Source: a virus
Reading direction: 5' to 3' (one strand)
IMG/VR virus record: IMGVR_UViG_3300022928_002150
Coordinates: 1-64,000 of that record
DNA length: 64,000 nt
Positions 32,818 through 41,315 of this stretch are shown here, one piece after another. Under the pieces are notes generated by a model. That model did not search any database and had not been told where the DNA came from. It saw only the letters and a program-made list of their open reading frames with translations. The translations under genes and the position numbers were made by a program. The first letter of the stretch is position 1, and every line of letters begins with the position of its first letter.

Positions 32818-33272
32818 TGGCGTATCCAAGAGAGTACGCTACTAGAAGACAGTCTATTGTAGACGCACTTGTAGAAGCCTTAAAGACTATAGACGGTACA
32901 GGAGAGTTTTATACAAATGTGTATAATAATGTAAGTCCGAGATTAAAATTCTGGGATGAGATTGATGACTTTCCAGCGATACATCTAAATGCGGGTTCAG
33001 AGAGAAGAGAGTATCAAGGAGGAGGATATAGAGATAGATTCTTATCGGTTGTTATTAGATGTTATGTAAAAGAAGAAGACGCTATTGAAGCGTTGGATAA
33101 ACTTTTAGAAGACACTGAAACAGTATTAGAACTAAACTCTAGATTAGAATATCTTGATAAACTAGGCTCTAGACAATACACGCACCAAATCTCGCTCATT
33201 AGTATAGATACTGATGAAGGAGTATTAGAACCTTACGGAGTAGGAGAAATATTAGTTGAGGTTCGTTATTAG
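32817..33272 (+). CDS. Probable tail terminator protein, 151 aa
   Basis: Alpha/beta protein of the size and position of phage tail terminators (gpU-like): helical N-terminus (YATRRQSIVDALVEALKTI), central strands and a second helix (EEDAIEALDKLLEDTETVLEL). It shares one base with the preceding gene and precedes the tail tube gene. These proteins stop tail polymerisation and join tail to head. Assignment from fold pattern and order. Confidence 0.65.
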   Translation: MAYPREYATRRQSIVDALVEALKTIDGTGEFYTNVYNNVSPRLKFWDEIDDFPAIHLNAGSERREYQGGGYRDRFLSVVIRCYVKEEDAIEALDKLLEDTETVLELNSRLEYLDKLGSRQYTHQISLISIDTDEGVLEPYGVGEILVEVRY

Positions 33273-33336
33273 AAAATGCTGACACGAATAAATATTCACG
33301 TTCAGGCCTTTTCAAGTTTCATAGGAGATTACAACT

Positions 33337-34497
33337 ATGGCATCAATATTACAATTTAGTAGAAATACTAAAGCCTATCTGCAAATGGGCGCCGATGTGT
33401 GGGAGCTGCCAATTCTTGACGGATTCTCATTTTCACAGGCAACAAATGCATCAGAAATTACTCTTAACGAAGCTGCAAACAGTGCAGGAGTATCAAGACG
33501 AGCTAGACAAATGTTTACCGACTCTTACGCTCCTGCTGAGTGGAGTTTTACTACTTATATTCGTCCTAACGGAGGAGCTGATGGCGCAGCCGGTCTTGGT
33601 TGCATTGAAGAAGCTCTGTGGGCGAACATGATTGCTACAGGCCAAGCCTACGATGATACCACGGGCCTCTTTACTTTAGGTGTTGATAAGAGTACTGCAA
33701 ACACTACTGTTTTTGACTTTACTAATTCTAACAAAACAACACTTAATACTTTTACACTGTGGATGGTTCTTGGAGCATGTGGTACAGATCCTACGGCTGC
33801 TAGCTTTAGTGAAGCCCAAGGTCAGACAGTATATAAAATTAGCAATAGTGTTATTAACTCTGCTGCTATTGATTTTGATATCGATGGGATCGCTCAAATT
33901 ACTTGGTCTGGGTTCGGCTCTTTGGTAGAGGATCTTACAGATGTTGCAGAAGGATCAGGAGGCTGGCCTGATGTTACTGGAGGCGGTTCAAATAATCTTG
34001 TAACTACAGGTATTGACAGCACTGCTAACTTTATTAGAAACAGACTGACTAGTCTTTCTGTTGTGGGAGATTTAGGTGGTGGTAGTACTACATATTCCGT
34101 GGTACTGACTGGAGGAAGTTTATCGATCGAGAATAACCTAACCTTCTTAACTCCAGAAACTCTTTGTAGTGTTAACCAACCTTTAGGTCATATTACAGGT
34201 TCCAGATCTGTTAGTGGAAGTTTCACTTGTTACCTTGACGCTGAAGGTGACTCAAGTGCTCAACTTTTCCAAGATGTACTATCTGCCAACACTATTGTTA
34301 CCAATGAAATGGCTCTTACATTTGGAATAGGAGGAGCTAGTGCTCCTGCATGTTCTGTTACTATGCCTCGCTGTCACTTAGAAGTGCCTAGTCATAGTAT
34401 TGAAGATGTTATTTCAGTAGAGACGTCCTTCCACGCTTTGCCTAGCAGCTTAGACGGAGCGGATGAAGCAACGGTTACATATTTAGGTACTGCATAA
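33337..34497 (+). CDS. Major tail (tube) protein, 386 aa
   Basis: Beta-rich protein with the typical tube-protein opening (residues 1-70, ...FSRNTKAYLQMGADVWELPILDGFSF) and Gly-rich loops. AGGAG lies upstream of the ATG. It is placed between the tail terminator and the G/GT chaperone genes, as in lambda-like phages, and is followed by a strong terminator. At 386 residues it is longer than lambda gpV, suggesting an added surface domain. Confidence 0.8.
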   Translation: MASILQFSRNTKAYLQMGADVWELPILDGFSFSQATNASEITLNEAANSAGVSRRARQMFTDSYAPAEWSFTTYIRPNGGADGAAGLGCIEEALWANMIATGQAYDDTTGLFTLGVDKSTANTTVFDFTNSNKTTLNTFTLWMVLGACGTDPTAASFSEAQGQTVYKISNSVINSAAIDFDIDGIAQITWSGFGSLVEDLTDVAEGSGGWPDVTGGGSNNLVTTGIDSTANFIRNRLTSLSVVGDLGGGSTTYSVVLTGGSLSIENNLTFLTPETLCSVNQPLGHITGSRSVSGSFTCYLDAEGDSSAQLFQDVLSANTIVTNEMALTFGIGGASAPACSVTMPRCHLEVPSHSIEDVISVETSFHALPSSLDGADEATVTYLGTA

Positions 34498-34523
34498 AAT
34501 TTAAATAGGTATTTTTAAATAAT

Positions 34524-34547
34524 AAAAGGGGCGCTCAGCCCCTTTTA
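34524..34547. terminator. Strong bidirectional terminator after the tail tube gene
   Basis: AAAAGGGGC (34524-34532) and GCCCCTTTT (34538-34546) form a 9-bp stem with loop GCTCA, followed by ATTTAT. The A-run on the left gives activity in both directions. Confidence 0.9.
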
Positions 34548-34572
34548 TTTATCCCCACCCCAAAAATTTTTC

Positions 34573-34601
34573 TTGACTTTTATGTTGCCATACTTTATAC
34601 T
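34573..34601 (+). promoter_or_regulatory. Sigma70 promoter for the tail assembly genes
   Basis: TTGACT (34573-34578), 17-base spacer, TATACT (34596-34601). It immediately follows the terminator and precedes the chaperone gene at 34653, so tail assembly and tape measure genes have their own transcript. Confidence 0.7.
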
Positions 34602-34652
34602 ATGTGGTAAGAAAAATCAATTTCTTTTCTACATATACAAGGAAAATACTTA

Positions 34653-35075
34653 ATGACAGATAAACCTATTTCACTTGCTAGCTTAATGACTCCTAGCAAA
34701 ACTGTGTCTATTTCTTTTCCAGGATGTCCTGGGATGGAAGTAGATCTGTGCTATTTAGCACGAGAAGAATTATTAAAACTTAGAAAAAAATGTCTAACAA
34801 CTAAATTTGACAAACGCACTCGTCAGCCCGAAGAAATCCTAGATGATGATAAATTCTTAGAAGAATATGTTAGTGCGGTAATTAAAGGGTGGAAAGGCTT
34901 CAAACTAGATTATCTAGAAGAGCTCATCCTAGTAGATGTATCTTCTCAAGATGAGAATAGTGAACTCCCTTTTACACAAGAAAATGCACAATTGCTAATG
35001 AAAAACTCAGGTACATTTGATACATGGGTTACAGAAACTGTCGGTGATTTAGAAAATTTTACGGGGAACAAGTAA
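34653..35075 (+). CDS. Tail assembly chaperone, G-like frame
   Basis: 140-residue protein made by normal reading; it coats the tape measure with the GT-like frameshift product while the tube assembles. It is encoded between the major tail protein and the tape measure, as is lambda gpG. A good ribosome-binding site (ACAAGGAAAA) precedes the ATG. The -1 slippery heptamer A AAT TTT lies at 35054-35060, 15 bases before the TAA. Sequence similarity to lambda gpG is not visible by eye; synteny and frameshift site carry the call. Confidence 0.8.
   Translation: MTDKPISLASLMTPSKTVSISFPGCPGMEVDLCYLAREELLKLRKKCLTTKFDKRTRQPEEILDDDKFLEEYVSAVIKGWKGFKLDYLEELILVDVSSQDENSELPFTQENAQLLMKNSGTFDTWVTETVGDLENFTGNK
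35054..35060 (+). promoter_or_regulatory. Programmed -1 frameshift site AAATTTT
   Basis: Read in frame as A AAT TTT, a canonical X XXY YYZ heptamer. A slip of one base gives AAA TTT and enters a frame that is open through 35497. The sequence downstream includes CGGGGAACAAG; a clear stimulatory structure is not obvious. Confidence 0.8.
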
Positions 35076-35497
35076 CGAAAATAATATCGTTACTTGAGCG
35101 TTATACGAGAGAAGCAGATAGTACAATAGATATAGAAAAGTATTATGCTATATGTGAAAAACTAGGACAAGAACCCGATCCGGAAAAGCTGCCAATTACT
35201 TTAGATAAATTTCCTGAAGAGGTACAGACTGCGATCGTAATATACGATCTGCTGCCTGATCGGTGGGAAGGAATGTCAGGGAGCTATCTAGGAAAAGAGT
35301 GGGCATCTGTTAATCTTTTACTAGATATTTATGAAGTGCCCTATCGTAAAGACGTAATATATTTTTCTAAGGTTTATGAAAACATAAAAGTGCGATATAT
35401 GTCTGAAAAGGCAGAACAAACTAGAAAGGCCGAAGAACGAAAAAGTCGAGCGGCAGGAGGCAATGGAACAAATTTTGCCCATAATGTATCTGGATAA
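35060..35497 (+). CDS. T-like extension produced by -1 frameshift
   Basis: From the slippery site the -1 frame reads YGEQVTKIISLLERYTREAD and stays open for 145 codons to 35497; the predicted fusion has 281 residues. The segment contains a helical acidic middle and a basic C-terminus (TRKAEERKSRAAGG), the part that by analogy with lambda gpT contacts the tape measure. There is no good independent start near its beginning; the ATG at 35273 would give only 74 residues and lacks a good ribosome-binding site. The stop overlaps the tape measure ATG. Confidence 0.78.
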   Translation, partial: YGEQVTKIISLLERYTREADSTIDIEKYYAICEKLGQEPDPEKLPITLDKFPEEVQTAIVIYDLLPDRWEGMSGSYLGKEWASVNLLLDIYEVPYRKDVIYFSKVYENIKVRYMSEKAEQTRKAEERKSRAAGGNGTNFAHNVSG

Positions 35498-38400
35498 TGG
35501 CTAAAAGAAATAAGGTATATATTGATGTAGTAATTGATGATAAAGGCACTACCAAAAAAGTAGCACTTTCCCAGAAACAATTAGGAGAAGCAGCTGCAGC
35601 TGCAGGTAATCAAGTACAAAATACTGATAGGCGCCTTAAAGGAGCAGCACAGGCTTCTTCAAATGCTACTAAGAATTTTTCAAAAATGTCCCAGGGGATC
35701 TCGGGGGGTCTCGTTCCTGCTTATGCAACCCTGGCCGCTTCTTTATTTGCTGTATCTGCTGTCTTTCAATTCTTAAAAGACGCAGGAAATCTCGAAACTC
35801 TGCAAGCCGGACAGGTTGCCTATGCAGGTGCTACCGGTATTGCCATGCGCACCCTCACAGAGGACATCATTCAAGCAACTGATGCTCAAATCGCTTTTCA
35901 AGATGCTGCAAGCGCAGCATCTATAGGTGTTGCTGCAGGTCTTAGTGCCGATGTACTAACCCGACTTGGAGCGGCTGCAAAGTCTACTTCAGTAATTCTA
36001 GGTAGAGATGTTACTGACTCTTTTAATCGTCTTGTTCGAGGTGTTACAAAAGCAGAGCCAGAATTACTAGATGAATTAGGTATTATTCTAAGATTAGATA
36101 CCGCCATGGAGAATTATAAGACTCAGCTGGGGTTGGGTGAAGTAGAATTAAATGCTTTCCAAAGATCTCAGGCAGTAGCAAACGAAGTATTGGACCAAGC
36201 CGAAAACAAGTTTGGACGAATACTTAAAATTACAGCGGTTGCTCCAAATAAATTTAATAAATTAGGTAAAGCCTTCGATGATATCTTAATACAAATTAAA
36301 GGTGTGGCAGCGGCTGTTGCTGGACCTTTTGCAGATGTTTTAATAAAAACACCAGAATTAGCAGGAGCTGCTATTTTATTATTGGTATCAGGGCCCTTAA
36401 AGGCCGCCATTCCCGGCCTCCAGAACATGGGAGAGAAGACTAAAGAAGTAGCAAAGCTAGCAGAGGCATCCTTTACAAAAGCTTCTGACGAGTTAGAAAG
36501 ATATAAAAAATCCGCTTCGAACTTTGAATTGCTAGGAACAAAAGGTGCAGGCGGTCTTAAATCGGCAGCGGCCGGAGATGCTGCTGATATTCTGAAAGCT
36601 GCTAATGCTGGTGGCGGAAAAAGAGGCCCCTTACGTAAGCTCACAGGCGACGTAGACAAAATTACTAACGAAGTTGCACTAAAGATGAAAAAAGGCGCTA
36701 TGGCTGGAGAAGGCGCTTATAAAAAAATGAGCCTTAAAATACGTCGTGACTTCATATCTGCAATGGACGATATAATAGCTGCTAATGATATAGCTGCGGG
36801 CAAAGTATCGAGTAGATGGGAAATAGCCACTAAAAAAATGCAGATTGGTATTAAACGAACTGAAGTCGTATTTAAGGGCGTATTTGCTAGTATAAAAGCG
36901 GGTGCTGCAATTGCGGCTCGCGCTGTAAGCATTGCCTTTTCAGCTATTGGTTGGATAGGCATAATTTATACTTTGTATGAAGTTATAGAAGGATTTAGAA
37001 AGACAGAGGAAGTCGCTAAGAAATCTAACGATGTATTTGCAGTACAAAGAGATAGAGTCGCAAGACTAGTAGAAGACTATAAGAACTTTTCAGCTATCCA
37101 GAAAATTTTATCTGAAGAGGGAGGAAACATAATTTCTACCTATGCAGCTTTCGGAAACCTAGCAAACTCACTTTCCAATTCAGCTTTCAAAAATTTTGGT
37201 AAGGCTCTTAGCGAATCCTCTGATGATCTTACAGCAGCCAGAGAGAAGGCGGAGGATGAGGTAAAAAGATTAGAGAGGGCTCGGGATAGGGTGCAGGGCC
37301 GGCGCTCACTTTCGTTCATAGAGGACAGGTCGGCCTTTGATTATGGAGCTGCAGTTGATCTTGAAAGAATCCAAGAACTTACTGAAGAAATAGCAGAAGC
37401 TCAAAAGAAAACTACAGGTAGTACTATAGCTCTTTTAGCAGAAATGAACCCAGAAAAATTCGGAAAATTCAAAGAGTTTTTAGATATTCAAATAGATTCA
37501 TTTAATGCTCAAGATGAATCCTTAATTAAGAATTCTAGATCAGCTAACGAGTATTTTAACAAGCTCCAGGCACTAAGAACCGCGAAAGTTATTGAAAAGA
37601 GTCAGATTGAAGAATTGCTTCAAGCTAGAGAGCTATTTGTTGAAGTAAGTAAAGGCGTGGCAGCTTATGATAAAGCTATTACAGACGTAACAAAAAGCGG
37701 AACTACTTTAGTTAATAAGATAATGCCTGTTTCTGAGGCACAGAAATATTTAACAGCTCTTAACAACCTTGATACAGCTATACAGAAACTGGAAGCAGAT
37801 CAAAACAATCTTAATACAAATGATCCAAGAATAAAAGGGATACAGGACAGAAAAGCTAGGTTAATAGAAGAGAGAGACCTAGTAACAAGCATAATATCTT
37901 TTGAGGGAAAACAGGCTACAGAGTTATTAAATAAACGACAACAAATTACAGCAAATTTACGAAATGCAGATGGTATTACAAAGTCCAGACTCAATACAGA
38001 GCTTAAAATATTTGAAAACGACCAAAAGAAATTAAAGCTAGAAAAAGATATTGCTACGTTAGAGGAAACAGCCCGGATTAATACCTTGAAATTGTCACCA
38101 GAGGAATTGCAGAAAATAAAAAATTTACGAGTTGAAATACAACTACTAGGGGATAGAAATAATCTTGCTAGAGATGCTTTGGCACTTCAAGAACTAAATA
38201 ACGAAATTAGAAAAATAGATACGGCTGCAGATATAGCTAAGACTCAACGACAGGCAGGGTTTTTAATTACTACTCAAAGCTTAACAGGACTACAAAAGCA
38301 GCTTGCTGCCGAAGCAAAGAAAGAAAGCGATCTAACTGCTATCATAGAAACTAATAGGCAAAAGATACTAGAAACAACCGTGGATGAAAACGGTGAGCTT

Positions 38401-39906
38401 AGGGTGTTATCTGACACACAGCAGGAGCTCGTTGATAAACTAAGAGCTGCTAATGTTCTGAGACTAGCGGAACTGAGTCTTCTACCTCTAACGAAAGAAA
38501 GATTGGAGCGCCAAAACGATCTTGCAGATCTTAATAACGCACAAAGTATTAAAAAAATAAAACTACTAACCCGACAGAAAATACTTGAGGCGGGTCTTAC
38601 TGCAGGGCAATCACGTCGTCAACAGATAATAAATCAACAAAGACTATTAGAGTTAGAGATTAGACAAAGTAAAGAAAAAGAGCTAGAGCTGCGTAACGCT
38701 ATAGACGAGAATACTGTCTCGAATGTCGAGAATTCAAAGAGAACCTTAGCGATCGCCACAGCTACAAGAGAGCAGAAGCAGGCTGAACTTGATATTTTAA
38801 TGCGTTCTACTGAAGCAATGGAGCAGTATAGACTAGCCATTGCTAACGGTTTTGAATCAGGGCTACAACAGGCTATAAATGATTTATTAACAGGAGCCGA
38901 AAGCAGCTTCAGAGATAGTTTATTAAACTTAACAAAATCTGTATTTGAAACTTTAGCGGGTAAATTTTCGGAGATTATGGCCGATTCGATGATAGATATG
39001 ATAGCCCGTAGTAATTTGGGGTCTAAAATTTTTCGTGGAATGACTTTAACAGATAAAGTTGCAGAAGGCCATAGAAAGGGTGCAAAAATACTTGACACAC
39101 AACTCGATACAACTAGTACTAATATGGCCACAACACTTAAAGACGCCTTTACAAACGGAGCAGCCGCACTTGCGGAGACTATTAGAGCTGCTTGTGCTTC
39201 TTGTGCCTGTGATAAGGCAAACGACAGTAACATGTCTGAGATACTTAATCCGTCTCCGGCGAACCCTGTAAAAACTGCCCAAGATGTAGGAGAAGCAGCG
39301 GCAAAGCCTTTAGAAACCGCTACTAACGAAGTAAAGAAAGTACTAAACGAAGAGACAACTTTTACAGAAACGATTAAAACTTCTTTTTCTAAGTTTTTTG
39401 AAGGTGCAAAAGGATTAGGAAGTGATCTTGCTGGATTCTTGAAAGGGTTCGGGACAGGTCTAGCAAGTTTCTTGAAAAGCTTTTTAGCTAGTCTTACAGG
39501 AGTAGCATCTGGTGGAGGAAGTATACTTAGCACTGTTTTTGCAGTAATAGGTTCAATATTCACAGGAGGAGCAGCGCCGGTGCCCTTAGCTAATGGAGGT
39601 GTAGTAGATAAGCCGACCTATGCACTAATAGGAGAAGGTAGGTATAATGAAGCTGTTATTCCTATGCCCGATGGGAAGAGAGTCCCTGTAGAGTTAAAAG
39701 ATAAAAGAATAGGGTCAAACCAGAATAATAATGTTACAGTTAATGTTAGTATGGGAGAAGGGGGCAGAACCTCTACTTCCTCAACGCAGGAAGAGTCTGG
39801 TAGAGACGCTGTTAAACTAGGAAATATAATAGCTAAGGCAGTACAAGAGGAACTTCAAAATCAAAAGCGCTCTGGAGGGATACTTAGCCCATACGGAGCT
39901 GCATAA
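35497..39906 (+). CDS. Tape measure protein, 1,469 aa
   Basis: Determines tail length and is ejected ahead of DNA. Features: a Gly/Ala-rich N-terminal third with hydrophobic segments (for example YATLAASLFAVSAVFQFL and AVSIAFSAIGWIGIIYTLY), long coiled-coil-like helices in residues about 650-1150, a Cys cluster (ACASCACDK) near 1230, and the characteristic C-terminal LANGGVVDKPTYALIGEGRYNEAVIP region of lambda gpH-like proteins. By the usual 0.15 nm per residue, the tail would be roughly 220 nm long. Starts at the ATG overlapping the chaperone stop. Confidence 0.92.
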   Translation: MAKRNKVYIDVVIDDKGTTKKVALSQKQLGEAAAAAGNQVQNTDRRLKGAAQASSNATKNFSKMSQGISGGLVPAYATLAASLFAVSAVFQFLKDAGNLETLQAGQVAYAGATGIAMRTLTEDIIQATDAQIAFQDAASAASIGVAAGLSADVLTRLGAAAKSTSVILGRDVTDSFNRLVRGVTKAEPELLDELGIILRLDTAMENYKTQLGLGEVELNAFQRSQAVANEVLDQAENKFGRILKITAVAPNKFNKLGKAFDDILIQIKGVAAAVAGPFADVLIKTPELAGAAILLLVSGPLKAAIPGLQNMGEKTKEVAKLAEASFTKASDELERYKKSASNFELLGTKGAGGLKSAAAGDAADILKAANAGGGKRGPLRKLTGDVDKITNEVALKMKKGAMAGEGAYKKMSLKIRRDFISAMDDIIAANDIAAGKVSSRWEIATKKMQIGIKRTEVVFKGVFASIKAGAAIAARAVSIAFSAIGWIGIIYTLYEVIEGFRKTEEVAKKSNDVFAVQRDRVARLVEDYKNFSAIQKILSEEGGNIISTYAAFGNLANSLSNSAFKNFGKALSESSDDLTAAREKAEDEVKRLERARDRVQGRRSLSFIEDRSAFDYGAAVDLERIQELTEEIAEAQKKTTGSTIALLAEMNPEKFGKFKEFLDIQIDSFNAQDESLIKNSRSANEYFNKLQALRTAKVIEKSQIEELLQARELFVEVSKGVAAYDKAITDVTKSGTTLVNKIMPVSEAQKYLTALNNLDTAIQKLEADQNNLNTNDPRIKGIQDRKARLIEERDLVTSIISFEGKQATELLNKRQQITANLRNADGITKSRLNTELKIFENDQKKLKLEKDIATLEETARINTLKLSPEELQKIKNLRVEIQLLGDRNNLARDALALQELNNEIRKIDTAADIAKTQRQAGFLITTQSLTGLQKQLAAEAKKESDLTAIIETNRQKILETTVDENGELRVLSDTQQELVDKLRAANVLRLAELSLLPLTKERLERQNDLADLNNAQSIKKIKLLTRQKILEAGLTAGQSRRQQIINQQRLLELEIRQSKEKELELRNAIDENTVSNVENSKRTLAIATATREQKQAELDILMRSTEAMEQYRLAIANGFESGLQQAINDLLTGAESSFRDSLLNLTKSVFETLAGKFSEIMADSMIDMIARSNLGSKIFRGMTLTDKVAEGHRKGAKILDTQLDTTSTNMATTLKDAFTNGAAALAETIRAACASCACDKANDSNMSEILNPSPANPVKTAQDVGEAAAKPLETATNEVKKVLNEETTFTETIKTSFSKFFEGAKGLGSDLAGFLKGFGTGLASFLKSFLASLTGVASGGGSILSTVFAVIGSIFTGGAAPVPLANGGVVDKPTYALIGEGRYNEAVIPMPDGKRVPVELKDKRIGSNQNNNVTVNVSMGEGGRTSTSSTQEESGRDAVKLGNIIAKAVQEELQNQKRSGGILSPYGAA

Positions 39907-40544
39907 TGTCAGTAGGATTTGATATAGGGTTTATTATAATTGCAGACGATATTTCTTTTACTAGAATAAGCGGGACAAATGATGGAACTATAGATTCAAT
40001 AACTACAAATTTATCTGTATTTGAACTGGGAGAAATAGTAACTATTGTAAATAGTTTTGAGAGTCAAAATGACGGAACTTTTTTAGTTACTTCATCAAAT
40101 GAATTTACATTAGGAGTAACTAGGTTAACCCCTATAGATAATCAAGGTGTAGAATCTGTACCTGTAGTTCCAATGGTCGCGTCTGCAAGCCCTAGTATAA
40201 ACTTGAGAAGAGTAGACATAATATGTCCTGATAGAAATTTTAAAAAAATAATTACACCACAGATATTATCAGTAAATTTTGGAGATGGATATCAAAGCAG
40301 AATTAAAGACGGAGTATTTACTAGAAATGAAGAGTACTCCGTTTCTTTTATAAACAGAAGCCCAGAAGTTATAGAAAAAATAGTAAGATTTTTTGAAAGA
40401 ACAGAAGGAGTAAAATCTTTTCCCTATGTAGTAAGAGACGAACCCTTTTATCAGATACCTGTCATTTGTCAAGAATTTTCAGTAATTTACATTAGTGATT
40501 ATCATTCTGGCTGTGATGCCAAGTTTAAAAGAGTAAAAAGTTAA
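39906..40544 (+). CDS. Minor tail protein, gpM-like (copy 1), 212 aa
   Basis: The C-terminal 120 residues carry the gpM-family pattern: NFGDGYQSR, then a strand ending SFINRSPEVIEKIVRFFER, GVKSFPYVV and VICQEFSV. Residues 1-90 form an extra beta-rich N-terminal extension. Tail-tip proteins of this family join the tube to the tip complex. First of three consecutive genes with the same domain. Shares one base with the tape measure gene. Confidence 0.72.
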   Translation: MSVGFDIGFIIIADDISFTRISGTNDGTIDSITTNLSVFELGEIVTIVNSFESQNDGTFLVTSSNEFTLGVTRLTPIDNQGVESVPVVPMVASASPSINLRRVDIICPDRNFKKIITPQILSVNFGDGYQSRIKDGVFTRNEEYSVSFINRSPEVIEKIVRFFERTEGVKSFPYVVRDEPFYQIPVICQEFSVIYISDYHSGCDAKFKRVKS

Positions 40545-40545
40545 T

Positions 40546-40641
40546 ATGAGAAAAATCAGTAGAAAAGGATTACAGCAGTATATTTTTTTATGTGTACTAG
40601 GTTTTTTCTTTGGTATAATAATAGGACTTGTTCTTTACTAA
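40546..40641 (+). CDS. 31-residue single-pass membrane peptide
   Basis: MRKISRKGLQQYIF followed by LCVLGFFFGIIIGLVLY: a basic N-terminus and one transmembrane helix. It starts one base after the stop of the previous tail gene. No clear ribosome-binding site, so translation would rely on coupling. Could be part of a lysis cassette (holin or spanin-like) or an assembly factor. Confidence 0.45.
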   Translation: MRKISRKGLQQYIFLCVLGFFFGIIIGLVLY

Positions 40642-40662
40642 GTAGAGAGGCACGTAAAGTGT

Positions 40663-40830
40663 ATGGAGAAAAGTGTGAGCGCTTTAGAAGTTGTAAATAC
40701 GGGCTGGCCTATAGCGGTCGCTTTCGTTACGCTAGTAATTGTACTGGCGAAAATGCACGCTGATATTGAGCAAATAAAAGAGAAAGTAAAAGTTCTTTTC
40801 GAGCTTTGGAATAACAGAAACAATAGCTGA
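40663..40830 (+). CDS. 55-residue membrane protein with helical tail
   Basis: After MEKSVSALEVVNTGW there is one transmembrane segment (PIAVAFVTLVIVLAKM), then an amphipathic helix (DIEQIKEKVKVLFELW). The shape matches small class III-like holins or phage inner membrane proteins, but topology alone cannot decide. GAGAGG lies about 12 bases upstream of the ATG. Confidence 0.5.
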   Translation: MEKSVSALEVVNTGWPIAVAFVTLVIVLAKMHADIEQIKEKVKVLFELWNNRNNS

Positions 40831-40858
40831 GATAGATAATGATTAAGAGTATTAAATA

Positions 40859-41305
40859 ATGCCAGTTGGATTTAATATTAGAACTGTTACTAAGCCTAGA
40901 TATGTCTGCCCAGATAGATCTTACACTAGGTCGGCATCTTTTAATGTTCTTAACTCTAAATTTGGAGATGGGTATACTCAAAAATGGAAAAAGTCTCTGT
41001 TAAATCGGCAGGAAACTATTATTTTAAAATTTGAAAATAGGCCTAAAGAAGAAATAGATGCTATTTTTAGGTTTTTTCAGCTATACAAAGGTACATACCC
41101 GTTTCCTTATAGAGTTCCTGTATCTGTAGAAAGTGAGAAAACTATATCTTGCATATGTGAAAATTATGAGGTAGAGTGGACTTCTCCAGAACTAGGTACT
41201 ATAACAGCACAACTAAAAGAGGTATTTGAACTACCTCTATTTATAGATATACAGCCCTACGTTACTGATGGATTTGTAACTACGGCGTATGTAGAAACAG
41301 GATAA
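40859..41305 (+). CDS. Minor tail protein, gpM-like (copy 2), 148 aa
   Basis: Compact gpM-like domain: FGDGYTQKWKK, ILKFENRPKEEIDAIFRFF, GTYPFPYRVPV and CICENYEVEW. It contains the same order of motifs as copies 1 and 3. The C-terminal 30 residues form a short extension. Tail tip component. Located after the two small membrane genes. Confidence 0.75.
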   Translation: MPVGFNIRTVTKPRYVCPDRSYTRSASFNVLNSKFGDGYTQKWKKSLLNRQETIILKFENRPKEEIDAIFRFFQLYKGTYPFPYRVPVSVESEKTISCICENYEVEWTSPELGTITAQLKEVFELPLFIDIQPYVTDGFVTTAYVETG

Positions 41306-41315
41306 CATAACTTAA

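Noticed and set aside
38634-39563. 309-codon minus-strand frame inside the tape measure gene
   Set aside because: Shadow frame of the Ala/Lys-rich tape measure coding sequence; no start signal.
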